Source: Casuarina equisetifolia
Taxonomy: Eukaryota > Streptophyta > Magnoliopsida > Fagales > Casuarinaceae
NCBI GenBank assembly: GCA_028551475.1
Contig: CM052358.1
Location: forward strand, 20,672,853 to 20,736,852
Direction: 5' to 3'
Length of the DNA stretch: 64,000 bases
Under the pieces are notes generated by a model that did no database searches, was not told where the DNA came from, and saw only the letters and a program-made list of their open reading frames with translations. The position numbers were made by a program, and so were the translations under genes. Each line of letters starts with the position of its first letter. The stretch's first letter is position 1. Below, in pieces: positions 13,496-27,689 of this stretch.

Positions 13496-14064
13496 CAAAT
13501 ATGTCAAAATTGTGTGTTCTTTAGTCCTGCATCCTCCAACGGGGTAAATATGATCAGGGCATTTTCTAAACTTGTTTGAGGAAGCTGTGTTTGGCTGGTT
13601 TAGTTTGACATCATGTGCATAAACCCAATAGACAGAGTTGTACGGAAATTCTCAATGAAGTTATATTCAGCATTCGTAGTCTTTTAGGGGTTCTAACATT
13701 ATGTTGATGATGCTATGCAATTTTTGACTATTATTATACCTCCATGGTGAACTTGGTATGTTCCTTTCGTTTCCTGAGCAAATAGTTGTCCCACTGGCTG
13801 TGTGCTGATCTACCTTTTCTTTGGACATTAGGTTTCAAGCTGGAGAGATTTTATGAAGAGTGGAAAGAAGGTGAGATGATGTTTTCTCTTTAGAGGCATT
13901 TTTGTATACGGCTAGAGATGAAGAACAAATGAACAAGGCTGAAACATTTGAATTAATTATGTGTTGTGCATTTGCAGGGGAAGAAAGGAGAAATTCGACC
14001 TCCGAAGCTTAAGACAGAAGACCCAAATAAATCATACGTTCAAAGGCCTGTAAAGCGAGGTTAA
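7295..14064 (+). CDS. DNAJC8-type J-domain protein (SPF31-like), 9 exons, 246 aa
   Basis: The exons are 7295-7383, 8636-8726, 8829-8889, 11987-12064, 12394-12467, 13136-13249, 13334-13441, 13832-13870 and 13978-14064; they sum to 741 nt and all junctions are GT-AG. The protein begins MGDTAADDDLLLKNFF. A J domain spans about residues 37-95, with NPFEYLNLP, KKQYRK and the HPD tripeptide at about 66-68, so it should stimulate an Hsp70. The rest is a highly charged, Lys/Glu-rich helical region (for example QQELKLKVREIL and RRRKMQMR) ending in VQRPVKRG. Length and order match human DNAJC8 (about 253 aa), a nuclear J-protein linked to the spliceosome and SR-protein kinase; the same nuclear role here is inferred. 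Intron 3 is 3.1 kb. The gene converges on the BSL phosphatase gene. Confidence 0.9.
7647..7662 (+). repeat. Poly(C) tract in intron 1 of the DNAJC8-type gene
   Basis: Sixteen consecutive C residues are followed directly by a T run. It is a homopolymer prone to length error or polymorphism and has no coding consequence. Confidence 0.9.
10480..11000 (-). mobile_element. Possible decayed retroelement fragment in intron 3 of the DNAJC8-type gene
   Basis: On the minus strand this part of the intron reads as broken, protein-like sequence, including a partly open frame rich in ordinary coding composition. Its end resembles the tail of plant LTR-retrotransposon polyproteins. The family is uncertain (gypsy-like is a guess), many breaks are present, and no LTRs were found. 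It could also be chance. Confidence 0.25.
13453..13490 (+). repeat. (TC)19 microsatellite in intron 7 of the DNAJC8-type gene
   Basis: A perfect TC dinucleotide run lies about 10 bp downstream of the 5' splice site of intron 7. It is intronic, probably length-polymorphic, and could affect splicing only by proximity. Confidence 0.9.
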
Positions 14065-14365
14065 CTGACAGTAGGTTTTCGATGGTTTTGGCGTGACAAA
14101 TCAATCCTCATTCTGGGACTTAAAAGAGGGCTCTGCATGCGGGCTGACATTTGTTCCAAGGACGACTTATCTATGAACAGACTTATTTTTGTGTTGCAAG
14201 CAGACATAATTGCGACAATTCCTACCAACATGGTGTAAGGAATTGCTGATTATATAGTTAAATAGATGTAATAGAGTAGAATTCGTGATGATGCTCCATC
14301 TATTAACTTCGGTAATCTGTCACAATCTGAAGCATTGGCTTTGGATACCATTAGGAGGTCAAATC

Positions 14366-14371
14366 AATAAA
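14366..14371 (+). terminator. Probable poly(A) signal of the DNAJC8-type gene
   Basis: AATAAA lies about 300 bp beyond the stop at 14064. It is the most convincing hexamer in the 3' flank. Confidence 0.35.
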
Positions 14372-15350
14372 GGACATTGCTACGTTTCCCAAACATTTCA
14401 GAAAAAATTTCTTGTCACTTAGCCAACTAGATTACTGATGACTTAATAAGGACCTCAATTGCAAAGTTTAATAAGACTTGAACGTGTGTTTTATAATATT
14501 AAAAAAAATAAAAATCTTTTTTCTATTGTTAATGAAGTCTTTGATCCACTTAAAGGATTGCTCTTATCCAGGCTTTTATGATACGATATTTTATTTTTGG
14601 ACTTATCTATAAGGAAAGATCGTCATGTGGATCATATGAATTTAGGTCAGAAAAATCAGAAGAAAAAACAAACAGAGAAGAAATATAAGTGGGGTCTTGA
14701 TCAGCTTCGTTGCTTTTGGCGGAAGGAAGAGAAATGAAGATAAGAAGAAGATTCAAAAGGCCAAAACTTGACGTATTCTTCATGTGTCGGGCAAAAACGT
14801 TTCTTATCTTCACACACACAAGTTACATTTTGCTACAAAGTAGAGATGAAAACTACACAAAGCAACACCTCTATGATACATGGACGCCCCCACAAAGATT
14901 ACATATCTCACAATCACATATTAAGAAAGAGACCTCAAGTCCTCTCAAAACGAGAAAAAATGATAGCCCTACAGCAAGGAATAAAAAATATATAATTAAT
15001 GTGAGTGAAAAATACCAATCACTACCAACCCATAGGAAGAAACAAGACTTTACTTCTACCTGCCCGCTCAATTTACAACGGGTGGGCAGACCCGAATTGT
15101 AACTCTTTTACCACATCAAACAAAATCTATCCGCCGCCTGCAACCTGCTTCTCCAAATCTTCTTCTTCCTCAAGCCCTCCCTCCCACCCCCAATTTGAGT
15201 GGGTCGTACACGAATCCGTAAAATTCAGAACGCCCTCCGATTTTCTTCAGGGAACCGGGATGATACATACAGGGGGATTCCTGTATACGGCATCATACTC
15301 CATATGCGCCTGAAATGAATACCGGCAAACAATTCGGACCAAGATACTAT
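14372..15350. other. Convergent intergenic region and 3' UTR of the BSL2/3 gene
   Basis: The DNAJC8-type gene ends at 14064 on + and the BSL gene ends at 15351 on -, so both transcripts point into this interval. Several short frames exist on both strands but none resembles a known protein. The part next to 15351 is presumably the 3' UTR of the BSL gene; its poly(A) site was not identified with confidence. Confidence 0.5.
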
Positions 15351-18300
15351 TTATATCCAAGCAAGAGACCCTCGATCAGTTGTAACTTGAGGACGACCTC
15401 TAGTTGGGGTTGGAGGTCTGTTAGCATTCAACTCCTGATTAGAGGAAACAATAAAAAGTTAAAAAAAAAAAAAAAAGGGTTAATTCCAAACCAATTAATG
15501 ATAAAACCTCACTTGAGGCAGTGTATATATATATATATATATACACACACAAAATGCATTACCTGCATCCATGTATCCTCTATATGACGTTCTGGTGATG
15601 TTTCTGGAGACGAAATTGCTGGGGGCAGAGGATGAATTAGTTTTGGAACAACCACCAGATCCCTACCCAAAACCAAGATTGCCCCTGCGTTATTTGCAGT
15701 GCCTGTTGGAAGCAACATGTGTGAATCATCTGAGAAGCACCAATAGCTGAAAAAATTGTAACGAAGACCAGGAAGTTACCACAATAGTTCGTGGCTGAGA
15801 AAAGTGTAATCAGATGCCCCTGAGCAAACCGCTCAAAGCCATCCATTACACATTCATGTGCTCGTACAATCAACTGGAGATCATTGTTGTTGCAGAATTC
15901 CATAACACGATCAGGCTGAAACAGCAAAAGCTTTTAGATGCACATAATACAAAATAGAGTACGGAAAGTACCAAGGAGAAAAGAAATCATAGATCTGATT
16001 GAGTGCCCAGGATTACAGGTACAAGATACAATATCAAAACAAGGGACCAAATTTCCAAACATACTGTAAGGAAACTATTTCTGAAAGTTGCAACTTTGTG
16101 TGAACATTGTGTGGCATTTCAAAGAGGCGGGTAGATGATCAATTGAAGTATATAAAATTAATAACCAACGTCCTATTTATGTATTTAAAATATGGCCTAG
16201 ATATAGAATATAACCTAAGAAAATCTGTGTCGATGTTACATTCAAAATAAATTCAAAGAGTATCAATAACCTATAACTAATTTTGAAATATTACCCAAAC
16301 AAGATATATTGGTTAAACATCCAAACATACTAATTTAAAACAATATACATATCCACATTAATATTTAAATCATGGGTCACTAGGAAACTTCATAGGTACA
16401 GCATGCTTTCAGAAACTAGACAAGTTTTTATTCAGAGATATTATAATTTTTAGATATGTACTCTGCCAACACCAAATTCTAATCAAGGGCCACTTAATAC
16501 AATAACTTGATAGGAATTATTCTGCAGAAAAGAAGAGATGTAGAAGCTATAACACAAGACTCACCCCAAAAGTAACTAAACCTGGACCTCTAGCATTTGG
16601 TCGTAATCCTTCCACACTGTCATTTTCTGTTGGGTCAGACCTGAGGGAAAATCAGAATAAAATGTTATTGGAAAATTGAATAGACACATGAACAACATCA
16701 CAAGCACCAAAATGGAACAGCATAGATATGCACTGACCACAATAAATCCATAAGCACAATTGAGCCTGCTTCCATTGTAATTGGACGTTGAAGCGCCTCA
16801 ATCTGTTCCACATGATTTATAGATCTACCAATACCACCATGCATGCAGATGATTTTCTTTTCAATAAAAGCTGCCAGAGGAAGCCAATTGAACAATCGGT
16901 TTATCCGATGCCATGCCCATATTCCATCTCTCTCACCCTACTCATCAAGTTATACTGGTGTTAGATGTACCTAGATGACAAAGGAGGGCACATATACTAT
17001 TTGATGCACTTAATACATACCATACGCTCAATGCACTCAATCCGGAAGCCAAAGAGAGCATTAATATCCGCAGCTTCATGATTCCCACGAATTAAATGTA
17101 CATTTTGGGCATATTCCACCTGAAAAATTGAAGCAAATTATGTACATCTTTCCAGCTCCGAAGAAAGAGACAGATAAGCATCAAAAAGACAATTGACATA
17201 AGACAGCAAAACCACAAAGCCCAAGAAAATACCTTCAAGGCAAGCAAGAGAGTAATGGTTTCAAGGCTGTGCTGCCCTCTGTCAACATAATCCCCTAGGA
17301 AGAGATAATCGATATATCTGATGGTCAACATAACAATCAGCATCACGGAAGCACAAAATACTAAGCAGCAAAAATAACAGTGTCCAAGAATGTGTCTGCA
17401 ACATTAAACCGTTAAGCCAACTACAACAACTCCATGGAGAAATGTGCCAATAGTAATTCATTGGTGTAATATGAAAATAAAAACTTTATTGGAAACACAA
17501 ATGAACAGATAAAACAAGAAGACAAAAGATCACAGGTACAATATAACTATGATCACTAGATGACAGAAACACTTGAGCTAAAATTAGACGTTGTTGACAA
17601 TTTTGGTAAAAGAGCCAGGAATTCCAGCACAACACAACTTTTGCTGAAACTAACTACTGCATCCCATTCATAATTTTGGGGTTTAACATTGACCTAAAGC
17701 TCTACAAAGTAAGCGAATTTCTACTTCTTTTCCGCACTTCAATACAAGTGATGTTTAACAAGAAAGTTTGGGTCAAGAAACTAATCCTAGCTCCCTAAAG
17801 CAGTACTTTTATCTTCTCTAAGCCATGACAAATATAAATATTACAACTGACACTAGCAATAATTAGCTCATTGAAGTCCAACAATCATGGTCACTCCAAA
17901 ATAAACTCTTTGGCCTTTAATGCCCACATAAACTTTTGACCTTAATTTCAATCTAACTCAGATGCCAACCAGTTATATTTTGGCAATTAATGAGCATACG
18001 AGGTTTCACTTGAAGAGAAGAGGAGGGGGGGGGGGGGGGGGGGGGGGGGGAGAAAGGGAGAGAGAGAATACAAGGTTTGATAATTACGTTAAGACTTCTG
18101 TTGGATGAAATTACATCCAAAGAAAGCTAATATCTTTAAGTCTTCTACAAATGTTTGAACACTCAACAAACGTACATGTACAAGAACAACTGTCCGCATG
18201 CATGCAAGTTGTATGAGTTCATTCAAGTAGAATCTACTGCAATGGTAATCATAACGTAGCTAGATTGTGCCAGAAAAGTGGTACAGAGAAAGAAGATATT

Positions 18301-21300
18301 GATAGAGATGAGTTATTTTATTTGCTCAAATTTCAGCTCTCAAAGACTAGATCTACCATGCTATGTGCACAACGTAGGGCACTTCTTGTTCACCACAGAG
18401 CTATATAACATCATCTAGATGACTTAATGTGAACTGAGTTATATCGGTCCCCCAGCTACACTATTGCAGTGATGTAGCAACAACCAGTTAGGCCCAGGGA
18501 AAAAAAACGTCTTAACATTATTGCAACAGGAGGACAAGCTTAAATTGGATAAGGCTGAACCAAGGAATGCCCATACTGGAGTAATTTCAAATCTGGAACC
18601 TTTGAAAACTATTACATATTATTTTTATTCCCAACTCACAAAAGCATCCACTGAGTTACCCATAACGTTGTCCTCTATCCTGTTCTTAAGGAGAGTGCAA
18701 GTATCATATGACTGCTATGCTTGACACCAAAAGAATTTACGGTAATTGAATAACTTACGCAATATCCCCAGCAGTTGAGGGTGCTCCATATTCATCAAAA
18801 AGGCGCATCAGATCTCCAAATTGCCCATGTAAATCACCAAAAATCTTGATGGGAGCCTTAAGCTGTAAGACACTAGGTTCACTCGAAAATATCCGCTCCG
18901 CACTGTCACAGAGATCAGCAATTTCATTGCAATCCAGAAAGAATTGCCGGCGAACCGGTGGCTTCCAACCACGAGGCTTTAAAAGATGTGCTATGACCTG
19001 ATAAGATAATGAAAAAAGGAAATCCTTTCAGCACACTAGCACTATGCTGCGTCAATCTAAAAATCATTGTGATAGTAATGACTAAAGCCAAACCATCACC
19101 AAGAGATATCTTATTCCAGAATTCACGTGATCTGAACCCAGCCTGAACTTGTGCAGAATAAAATATGGGTGTACAGGAAGAAATTCTCCATAAAAAAATT
19201 CATACTCTATGTCGTGCACACTTTATTGACTGTGATTAACCAAAAAAAAAATGCACTCTGGGTCTCTTCTAAGGACATCGGCTCTCCATAGATGAGCTAT
19301 TAGAGTATGACACAAAAAAGAGTATAACTTCACCAGCTAACTGTACCAAGCTAGTTTCAACCTGTTCCAATATTTCATGATTATAACTCATCCAAAATAC
19401 ATCTCTTTAACAGCATTGATTACACAAATATAAATAGGTCTACTACCTTTTTGGGCACACTATTGATGGACATTTGTCGATCTAATAGTTTTCTAGCAGC
19501 AGTAGCACTCTCTGGGGTCCCATAACTGACCCGCCTGCCTTCATTTTCAAACTGATCAATTGAAAGTTGTCTGACCATACCACCCAAAGCTCCACCAGTC
19601 TCCGCAGCTACAACAACCTGCAAGACATGCATGGAAAATTTAGGAAGAAGCACAGATATTTTGAACATTTTATCCCAACAATGGATTGAGTTAATATTCA
19701 CAGAGTATTGAAATTGTAAGACTGACAGCTCTATGATGCAATCTAACGCCAGCGGGAGGAATATTATTTGACCCAGCAGAATCAGGCTTGATTAAGGTAG
19801 ATATTTGTTTCCCACTAGGGGTAGCCTCTGGCCCTCGGTCTCCTCTGTCAGGCGATTCAACTTCTCCATTAACTTGCCGTGCTTTGGCAGCGGCTAATGT
19901 GGCACTTATAGCCTCTGCTTCAGCTGCTGATGCTTCAACCAAATACTCAACACCTTTGGTCACTCTCCTGCACCAAAAACCCATATCAAAAATGACCTTT
20001 ACATGAGTAAAAATACCAATTACTTGCATCCAATGCAAATACAAATCATATAACTAACCGTGATCCCTGGAGCATGGCATTTTCTGTGCTTATATCAGTA
20101 TACATGTCACCATTTATTGGGGGAGCAACAGGATTTCCCAGCACAACTGCACCATCAGGCGCTACTTCAGGCATTGTTTGCCTTGCCCTTTCATCAATTA
20201 GCCCATACCTTCCAGGTAACCGTCCTGCCTGAACATTAGATGCAGCAGCTGCTGCTGCAGCATGTGATGCAGCACTTGTTGTTTCAGCTGCAGCTAGATC
20301 CTCAGCAACAAGTAGGTCATCCAGCAACACCCCTGTATTATACACACGAGACCACTAAGTAACAGTATCACCAAACCTGAGAGTACTAGAATATTCAGAA
20401 TATAAAAGCTTTGAAACACAACCACCTAACCAAAGCTTATCAATCCTACATGGTCATCTTGTCTTACCTTTAATCAAGAGCATTGTCCTCCAATATCATC
20501 TCCAGTCAATCTTTCAACCTACTTAGTTCTTATCTCCTAGCTAATCCTTCAATCTAATAAATTTGTAATATTAACCAATCTTCTCTAGTCAATCTCAGAC
20601 CACTTAGCTTTCTCCCAAATGAAACTCAAATTCTGATTATTAAGCAATGCAGTAATTATTGCATCATGATCCAACAGCCCGTTAACTTCCTGCTCAAAAG
20701 CATTATCATTGATCTTGCCCAAATTCGTATTGTCTAAAATCTAAATTGATAACACTGTTCTAAGGCACTAAAAGTGATCCAAAAAACCATAAGAAATGCA
20801 TTTTCCTTCATACAAATTATTAAAGCAAGATTTAAAAGCCTTATTTTTCAATAAATGAACCAATATGTATAGTTATATAACAAGATTCATGTCTTACCAC
20901 CACGTAAACCACCATAAATAAATATTAAGTCACCAACTGCAGCTGCCGCATGCCTACAACGTCGTGTCAATTCAACTGCAGCATCTCCCCCAGCAGCATC
21001 AGCACTATATCTGCCTGTTCTAGGACTAGTTACAACAGACTTTGTATCACACCAAACTCCTGCCGCAGTGTCCAACACTATAAACAGGAATGAACAAGAG
21101 AAATTTCGTCAGACATCTTCAGGTGGATCATCTTCTTAACTCAGAAAATAATGGTAATAAAAAAGGATCACCCTCTGAATAAGAAACACCAAACAAAAAA
21201 AAAATTCAAAATGAAACTTCATAATAAAAGCAACAATTATTTTGGATGACAAGTGTAACAACAGCAAAAAGAACAAAAAGAAGTATCATTGACAGTTGAA

Positions 21301-23464
21301 TTTAACTCATCATAAGATATTTTTTTCCTACAAGAGGTTAAGCTCCGGTATTAATTTTAAGGTAGCACAACATTCTGTAAGTTGCCAAAAGAGACTTTTC
21401 ATTTCAGTTCACTTTGAAAAGTAAGACAAATTCATACAACTTGTTTCAAAAAGTAAAATCAATCAGAACCTAAAGTAACACACTAGCAAAAGTTGAAAAG
21501 CAATGTGTTCAAGAAAAACAGACAGAACTAAATAGAAAATCCAAGACTTGCCAAAACAAAGAAGGCAGCAGTCATTATAGGCATATATGCAAATATATCC
21601 AAGAGGTTGGTTCAGAAAACACACTGAGGCACATCAGATCAGAGTAATGGCGCACAACATAGATAATAGAAAGCTCACAAAAGAGCACCCTAGATCACTA
21701 CTCTTATTTCGTTCATTTTGAAGTCCTATGTGACTACCCCACCAACCAAAAATTTGAAAACTCTATCCAATTATTTCCTACTATCATTTCCCAGAAAAAA
21801 AAAAAAAAGAAAGAAAGAAAAAAAAAAAGGAGGGAAAAGGCTTGATGATTCCTCTTCACAATTGGGAAGAAAGCTGTCCAAAAATTGAGGCCCAAATTCC
21901 ATCCCAGATGCAATATCCTTCCCATTTTCTAAGAATATGTAGTTATGAACAGTTCAATTCCCAGCAGAGATATATTAGAGCCACCTACCTGGGACTATAT
22001 GGAAGCACTAGGGTTCACTTGCAATTTCTCTTCAATTAACTATGTCCTACTTCTGCCCTCCGGCTTCATAATACAAAGTCTAAAGAAGAATGGTTCTTTG
22101 CATACTAAGTTTATTCAGAAACATCACATGAAAGATAAATACCACCACAATCTGACACAGATAATAACAATCAAAATTTCCCGAGTTAGCCCAGGATCCC
22201 ATTGCTCTAACCCAACATTGGGTGCACTGATCTGCCCAGAGTTCAATCAAAATATTATAGCCCCTCTGTCCTAACTTAGTTTCAAACTGAGCTTCGACCA
22301 GGCTAAGGACAAGAAGTGGCGTGCATAGCTAGCAGACCCAGCAACATATGTTCGAGTTATATATTAAAACCAATGTCTCATTATAAGCCATAGCAGCACC
22401 CTCAGGCTTGTGAAAACCAAATCAAGTACCTGCAACACTTGATGAATCTTCTACCATGCGTCCCCCACCAAGTGCCCCCCCAGACACATGAAGCCGAGCA
22501 TTAACAAAGACCTAGAGACATGAGCATAAGCAGTCTCTTATGAATAATACAAAGATCAGGAATGAAATGAAAGAAAATAAAAGAAACCAAAACCCACTGC
22601 TGCATGCTGATATCTTGCAGATGGTGAGACACCAGGAGCAATTGCCCACTCCCATCGACCATCCCTATGCTTAGCAAGCCCATATGCACTTGCAAGTGGC
22701 TGCAAAAATAGAGGCAGAAACAAAAATCAGGTCAACGAGACCTTTAACTTCAAAAATAGGATGCAGAAAGATAACTCAATACAGGTATGGACACAGGAAT
22801 GGAGTTACAGACAGATAATTATTCCTAGACAGAGAGGCAGAACTGCTTTAGCAAATTCAAATTTTAAAGTCACAGCTCCTTTCCATAGTAGCAGGATAGG
22901 GATATCTGGTATACACTTAAAAAATAAAAAATAAAATAAGAGCTTAAATGCTCTAAATGACTCCACTTCAACTAAGTGGTTCCTTGAAATACACTAAACT
23001 TCTGTCTAATAATCTATACCATTAAGATGCTACTACCATTAGGAACCACATGACCAACAGAGACAATTTTTCCTCCGATCAGTGTTCCTGACAGTTGCCT
23101 TTGTACTGGAACTTCCTCCAGTCAATATGAAACTAGATACTAAAATGGGCAATAAAGCAAACTTCAATACAATCAATCAGGAGAGAGTGTTGGTCGATAG
23201 AGAAAAGGAGAGAGGGACAGAGGTATACAATTAACTTAGAATCATAACATCCACACCCAACTTGAGCTTTCCAAAATAATACTTTGACCAATGTTAGCCT
23301 ATTTGTTGAGCTCACTATAGTAGGGAGTTCTTCAACAGATTCAATCATACAAACGCTTTTTTGACCTTTGGCACATAGAGCATATTTGACAGTTCCATTT
23401 TTCTTAAACTATCCATGTAGCTAGTGAGAACGAGTGTGCACACGTGTACAAGCATGTATTATAA

Positions 23465-23504
<40 letters not shown>

Positions 23505-24486
23505 TATTTTACACAATAAAGTTGCCAAGACATACAATTAACATATCTAACCCCAGCTCCAGCACCACTAAGAAAATCTCTTAACCCATACTCAGTAATT
23601 GGTTTTAAATGACAAGCTAGACCAAGTGATGTAAAATTTTACATGCTGGAATTAAATATGGTTCATGTTAGACTTATTAACTCACCACACTGTTTGCATC
23701 CCTTCCTCCACAAAGCAGAAGAAGACCATCAGAGCGTGCACTTGCCGTTGCATACCTAATAAAAAATATAGGTAAAATTTGGGATCCAACTTGATTAATA
23801 TAAAGAAAATGCAAGCCGTTCAAGAATAAGAACATCATTTCCACATGAACAACCACTGATTAAAAATTTAGAAATATCTCCAAAACAGCAGTGTTATGGA
23901 ACTGCAAACAGTATCGTAAAAAAAAATTCCTACTATGTTCCAAAGGCTGCAAAACTCTTAAAAAAGAAATATCCCACACTATACAGCCCTTGATTTTTCT
24001 AAGCCCTACAGCCTACTCATCTACTTCTATCACAAGTTGGAATATGTGCCTAGAATGCACAAACTGGAAAATCAAAACAGAAATGAAGTCCCAATACAAT
24101 TGAAAGATCAGCTACATTCCACAGAAAGCCATCAACTATCAATATACAGAACATATAGACATCCATAAATACATCAGATTTTAATAAAAGAAGCGACCTT
24201 CAGCAGATTGATCCAAAGTTATCCTGAAGATTACAAGAAAATACAGCACTCAACGCTAGCACCCAAACAATTCTTTACAACAGAATACTACACCAATTAC
24301 TTTCTTGGACATCAAGGCAGAAGACCATAGTTATCTTGCAATTGGTTGGGGCACCCAAGGAGTGGAGTCTAATAGGCTCAGCCAATGTCACATAGAGTGT
24401 ATGAACATCAAACTTACCACTTTGACCAAGTTTCTAAACTAGCCTATCCTCCCAATCTCATGTACAGCTCTTAGAACACAATATAC

Positions 24487-24532
<46 letters not shown>

Positions 24533-27500
24533 AACTAAGGGTTCCAACTCCCAATGCAACTGAATTTAGATTCAAACCATTTAACTGCTAGCAAACGTAA
24601 AAAGTATTGAAAAAAGTGCTGAAAAAAGTGCTAGCCAACTAAAACCAAAGACCAATTGAAGGAATAAGAAAAAAGTTCTTGAAACACAGTTGCTCTTCTC
24701 TACCATTAGTAGTGCAGCTTATGCAAAGAAATATATTAGATGAAGGATAATTGATGCTTCTAGCTATTAAATTCAAAACAGCTTAAAGCATCAACTATCC
24801 CCAGCCAGTATTAAAACAATAATTAGCCATGTAAGCACAATATGTAAAGAAAAGGATAAATATCCCCAAGAAGACCTAGCAAATCAAGTGCCACGTCACC
24901 AAAAATCCTCCATACCTTCAGGTAATTAATCACCACTACAGTTTCAATCAGTAATAAGTCATGTGAGTGTGTGTGTCTGTGTGTCTGCATGTGTATTAGA
25001 GAGAGAGAGAGAGAGAGTAATTTTACATGCATGGAGGTGGACCCTCCCCTTCTGGCTCCAGCTTACGCCATTCATAAGGCTTGGCAGCTGTGTCCAGGGC
25101 CCACACATCAGCCAAAGGCCGTTTCCCTGAAAAGTATTCAATGATAACATTTACATACACATAAAAGTCAATATGTGGTATATTTCTGCCTATTATAACT
25201 GATCCACACAGAATGAAGATCATGCATCCCCCCCACCCAAAAAAAAAAAAATTTTATGCTAGATTGTTGTATGACTTACCATCATTCCCTCCAATTGCCA
25301 TGAGGTACCTTTGCCCCACCAGCGCCATTACATGTCCATAACGAGGCCCTGGTCCAGGGCCTTGAACAACAACTCTACAAACATATTGGCATTTCCTGAT
25401 TAATAAGTCAAGTGTACATCTAAAATAGGGCATGCTTGCTCATCTTTAACAAGTCTAACCTGTGCCATCGTGGGCGCTGCTGTGTGAGGTCAAGTACATG
25501 AAGATCCTCAGCAGACAAACCAGCTGGACCAATTCCACCCTGTTTTGAAATTGTGGGGGCGGAAAAAAAAAGGGCTGTATTCAGACTAAACTCAATCAAA
25601 GTAAACGTCCACTGAATCATCACTTAATCAAAACAAACTAAGAGAATAATACACTGCATTCTAACCTGAATAACTACCATAGTTCCCACAGCAGTGGCCA
25701 CATGGGCCGCCCTTGGTGTGGGTGGTTCTCCAAAGGGAGTAATCCTGTAAAAGAAGAGCGTAACAAACACAAGATTAATTCAGAGAGTGTGCAAATGCAG
25801 AATTAAACCATATCCAAAATCGCGCAATTTAGGAATAGCCAAAGTCCAATAAGATGAGGAACCATTAGTTCTAGGCTTACCTAGACCATTTTTTTGTTAA
25901 GACATCGTAACAGTGCACATCAGCTGTAGCACCCGCTAGTCCTGAAGTAAGAAAACTGTGATGGTCATGAAACATTATCCATGCGAGAGAGAAAGTAGAC
26001 ATCCCACTTCTACAACAGGAGTCAGTTAACAAGAAATAGGAAGTAATTATATTTCATCCTATGCCATATCTTAAGTCTCTGGGTTGAAAACATTACTCAA
26101 TTAAATCCTAGTGATTAAATATGAAAGTCATTTATTTAGGATTCAGTGGCACCAACCTCTAGAAACACAGCATAAAAAAACCTATACAGGCATCACAAGA
26201 ATTAGCTTTACTTTACAAATTGATAAACGAGAAAAAGAACCAGAAACTATGGATTGTTCTATAACTCATGCACAGCTGGAACCAAGACTTTGGAATTTCC
26301 ACTTCAAAATGGGGTGGAGTCATATATGTGGCTTGATCTAGGGCCTGAAAGACACTTCAATATTCCAGGCGAGATCAAAAAGCTTAGCAAACAACAGAAT
26401 GAGGTTCCTTGCACTAAAAAATACGAGAGGGCAAAGAAATATGAATTAAATCAACTGAACCTTAAGACACAACTAGGTCTCCTATACCACTTGCACCAGT
26501 TGGAATTTAAAGTAACAGTTCAAATCTAAACCGCATATTCTACATATTAGTCACTGGGATTTTACATGAGAAGATTCAGATTTACATGACAAGACTATAA
26601 TATAATTTCGAGTTCTGTCACACCATAGTTAATTATGAAACAGCCTAAAAATGCAACTTGAATTTATTGGCGCTTCAAGCCTGCCCACCAAAAATTACCT
26701 TCTCCCTTTTTGATTTCTACACCATGCACCTCTACAAGACTGAGCCATTAACCTTATTCTCACCATTTCTTATTTGCAAGGAGGAGATACCATCTAGTCA
26801 GAAGACCACTTGAGTTGGAAAAGAAAATTTTGATTACCATGAATATATGAAAACAAACATGAAAGAAATTCATCAAATTCAACAAGACTGAGATTACCTA
26901 CCACTTGAACACCAATTCAAAACAGCAACAACTCAAACTAATCTAAGGCCAATAAATATCAGAGCAACCAGATTCTGTACTTATCATAGCTAGGCGCAGA
27001 ATTCCGAACAACGATGAAATTAGGGTTTTCAAACAATAAGCATCCAACAGGAGAAGCAGTACGTGGGACGCAAAAGCTTCGGCTTCAAATAGTCCTTGGC
27101 AAATTTGAACTGTGAACATTCAAATTAGGGTTTCGCATGCCACATCAAATCTACGACTAGAATTTCCTATTTCTCACAAATTCCATAAACCAACGCACAG
27201 TAGCTAAGATAGCTACAAAGAATCGAATTTAGCAATCCAATTGAGAAACATACGGATGCCAGCGCTCCCCGCCGACGAGGGAGTTCCCGAAGCCGCGGAA
27301 TTCCCCTCAAGCGCCGTGGCACCTCCAAACAATATCAACCTGGGACCAATGTAGCCAGGCGTGCCCTCCTCCCCGACCGCGGCAACCGCCGTGAGCGTAT
27401 GGCCACACCTTGGGCCCGGCCCATCCTCTTTCTTCTCTATAATAGCATTCACCACCGAGTAGGTCGGCGCGTGCCTCGGCCCGACCACGGGACTCTGCTG

Positions 27501-27689
27501 CACCTGTGGCGCAGGTTGCTGTTGCTGTTGCTGCTGCTGTGGTGGAGACGACTGCGAGGCAGACTGAGCCGGCGATGCCTCACCAAGCTGCTCTCTTTCC
27601 ATTGCAACGGGAGGCGACGCTGTATTATGGTTCTGCACCCCCGGATCGTGATCGGTCTCCGGAACCAAAGACGGCGAATCCACATCCAT
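15351..27689 (-). CDS. BSL2/BSL3: BSU1-like Ser/Thr phosphatase with Kelch repeats (BSL2/BSL3 type), 21 exons, 1009 aa
   Basis: This is a plant PPKL phosphatase that dephosphorylates BIN2-type GSK3 kinases in brassinosteroid signalling and also acts in cell polarity. Exons, in gene order: 27254-27689, 25881-25941, 25666-25744, 25460-25539, 25280-25374, 25027-25126, 23686-23755, 22598-22699, 22430-22511, 20898-21077, 20059-20332, 19727-19967, 19447-19617, 18759-18997, 17233-17317, 17021-17119, 16738-16937, 16565-16640, 15780-15915, 15563-15702, 15351-15434 (3030 nt). The start [16 protein letters not shown] and a short poly-Gln run are typical of the BSL2/3 subgroup. Kelch-type blades with GG pairs occupy about residues 90-460 ([21 protein letters not shown]). 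An Ala-rich linker precedes the PP1-like domain: GDLHG at about 710, GDYVDRG at about 745, RGNHE at about 775, then HGG and SATNYCG. All metal-binding motifs are intact. It ends in TPTRGRPQ and a short tail. Whether it is BSL2 or BSL3 cannot be decided. Confidence 0.95.
18025..18050 (+). repeat. Poly(G) run of 26 in a BSL2/3 intron
   Basis: Twenty-six consecutive G residues on + (poly-C in the sense of the gene) lie in the intron between exons 17233-17317 and 18759-18997, followed by a GA-rich stretch. It can form G-quadruplex or triplex structures and its exact length may be a sequencing estimate. Confidence 0.85.
23468..23499 (+). repeat. (GA)16 microsatellite in a BSL2/3 intron
   Basis: A perfect GA run lies in the intron upstream (in + coordinates) of exon 23686-23755. 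It reads as a CT run in the sense of the gene, about 190 bp from the donor side of that exon. Confidence 0.9.
24491..24528 (+). repeat. (GA)19 microsatellite in a BSL2/3 intron
   Basis: A perfect GA run lies in the intron between exons 23686-23755 and 25027-25126. A shorter GA run preceded by GT-rich DNA follows at about 24963-25018, immediately beside exon 25027-25126. Confidence 0.9.
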
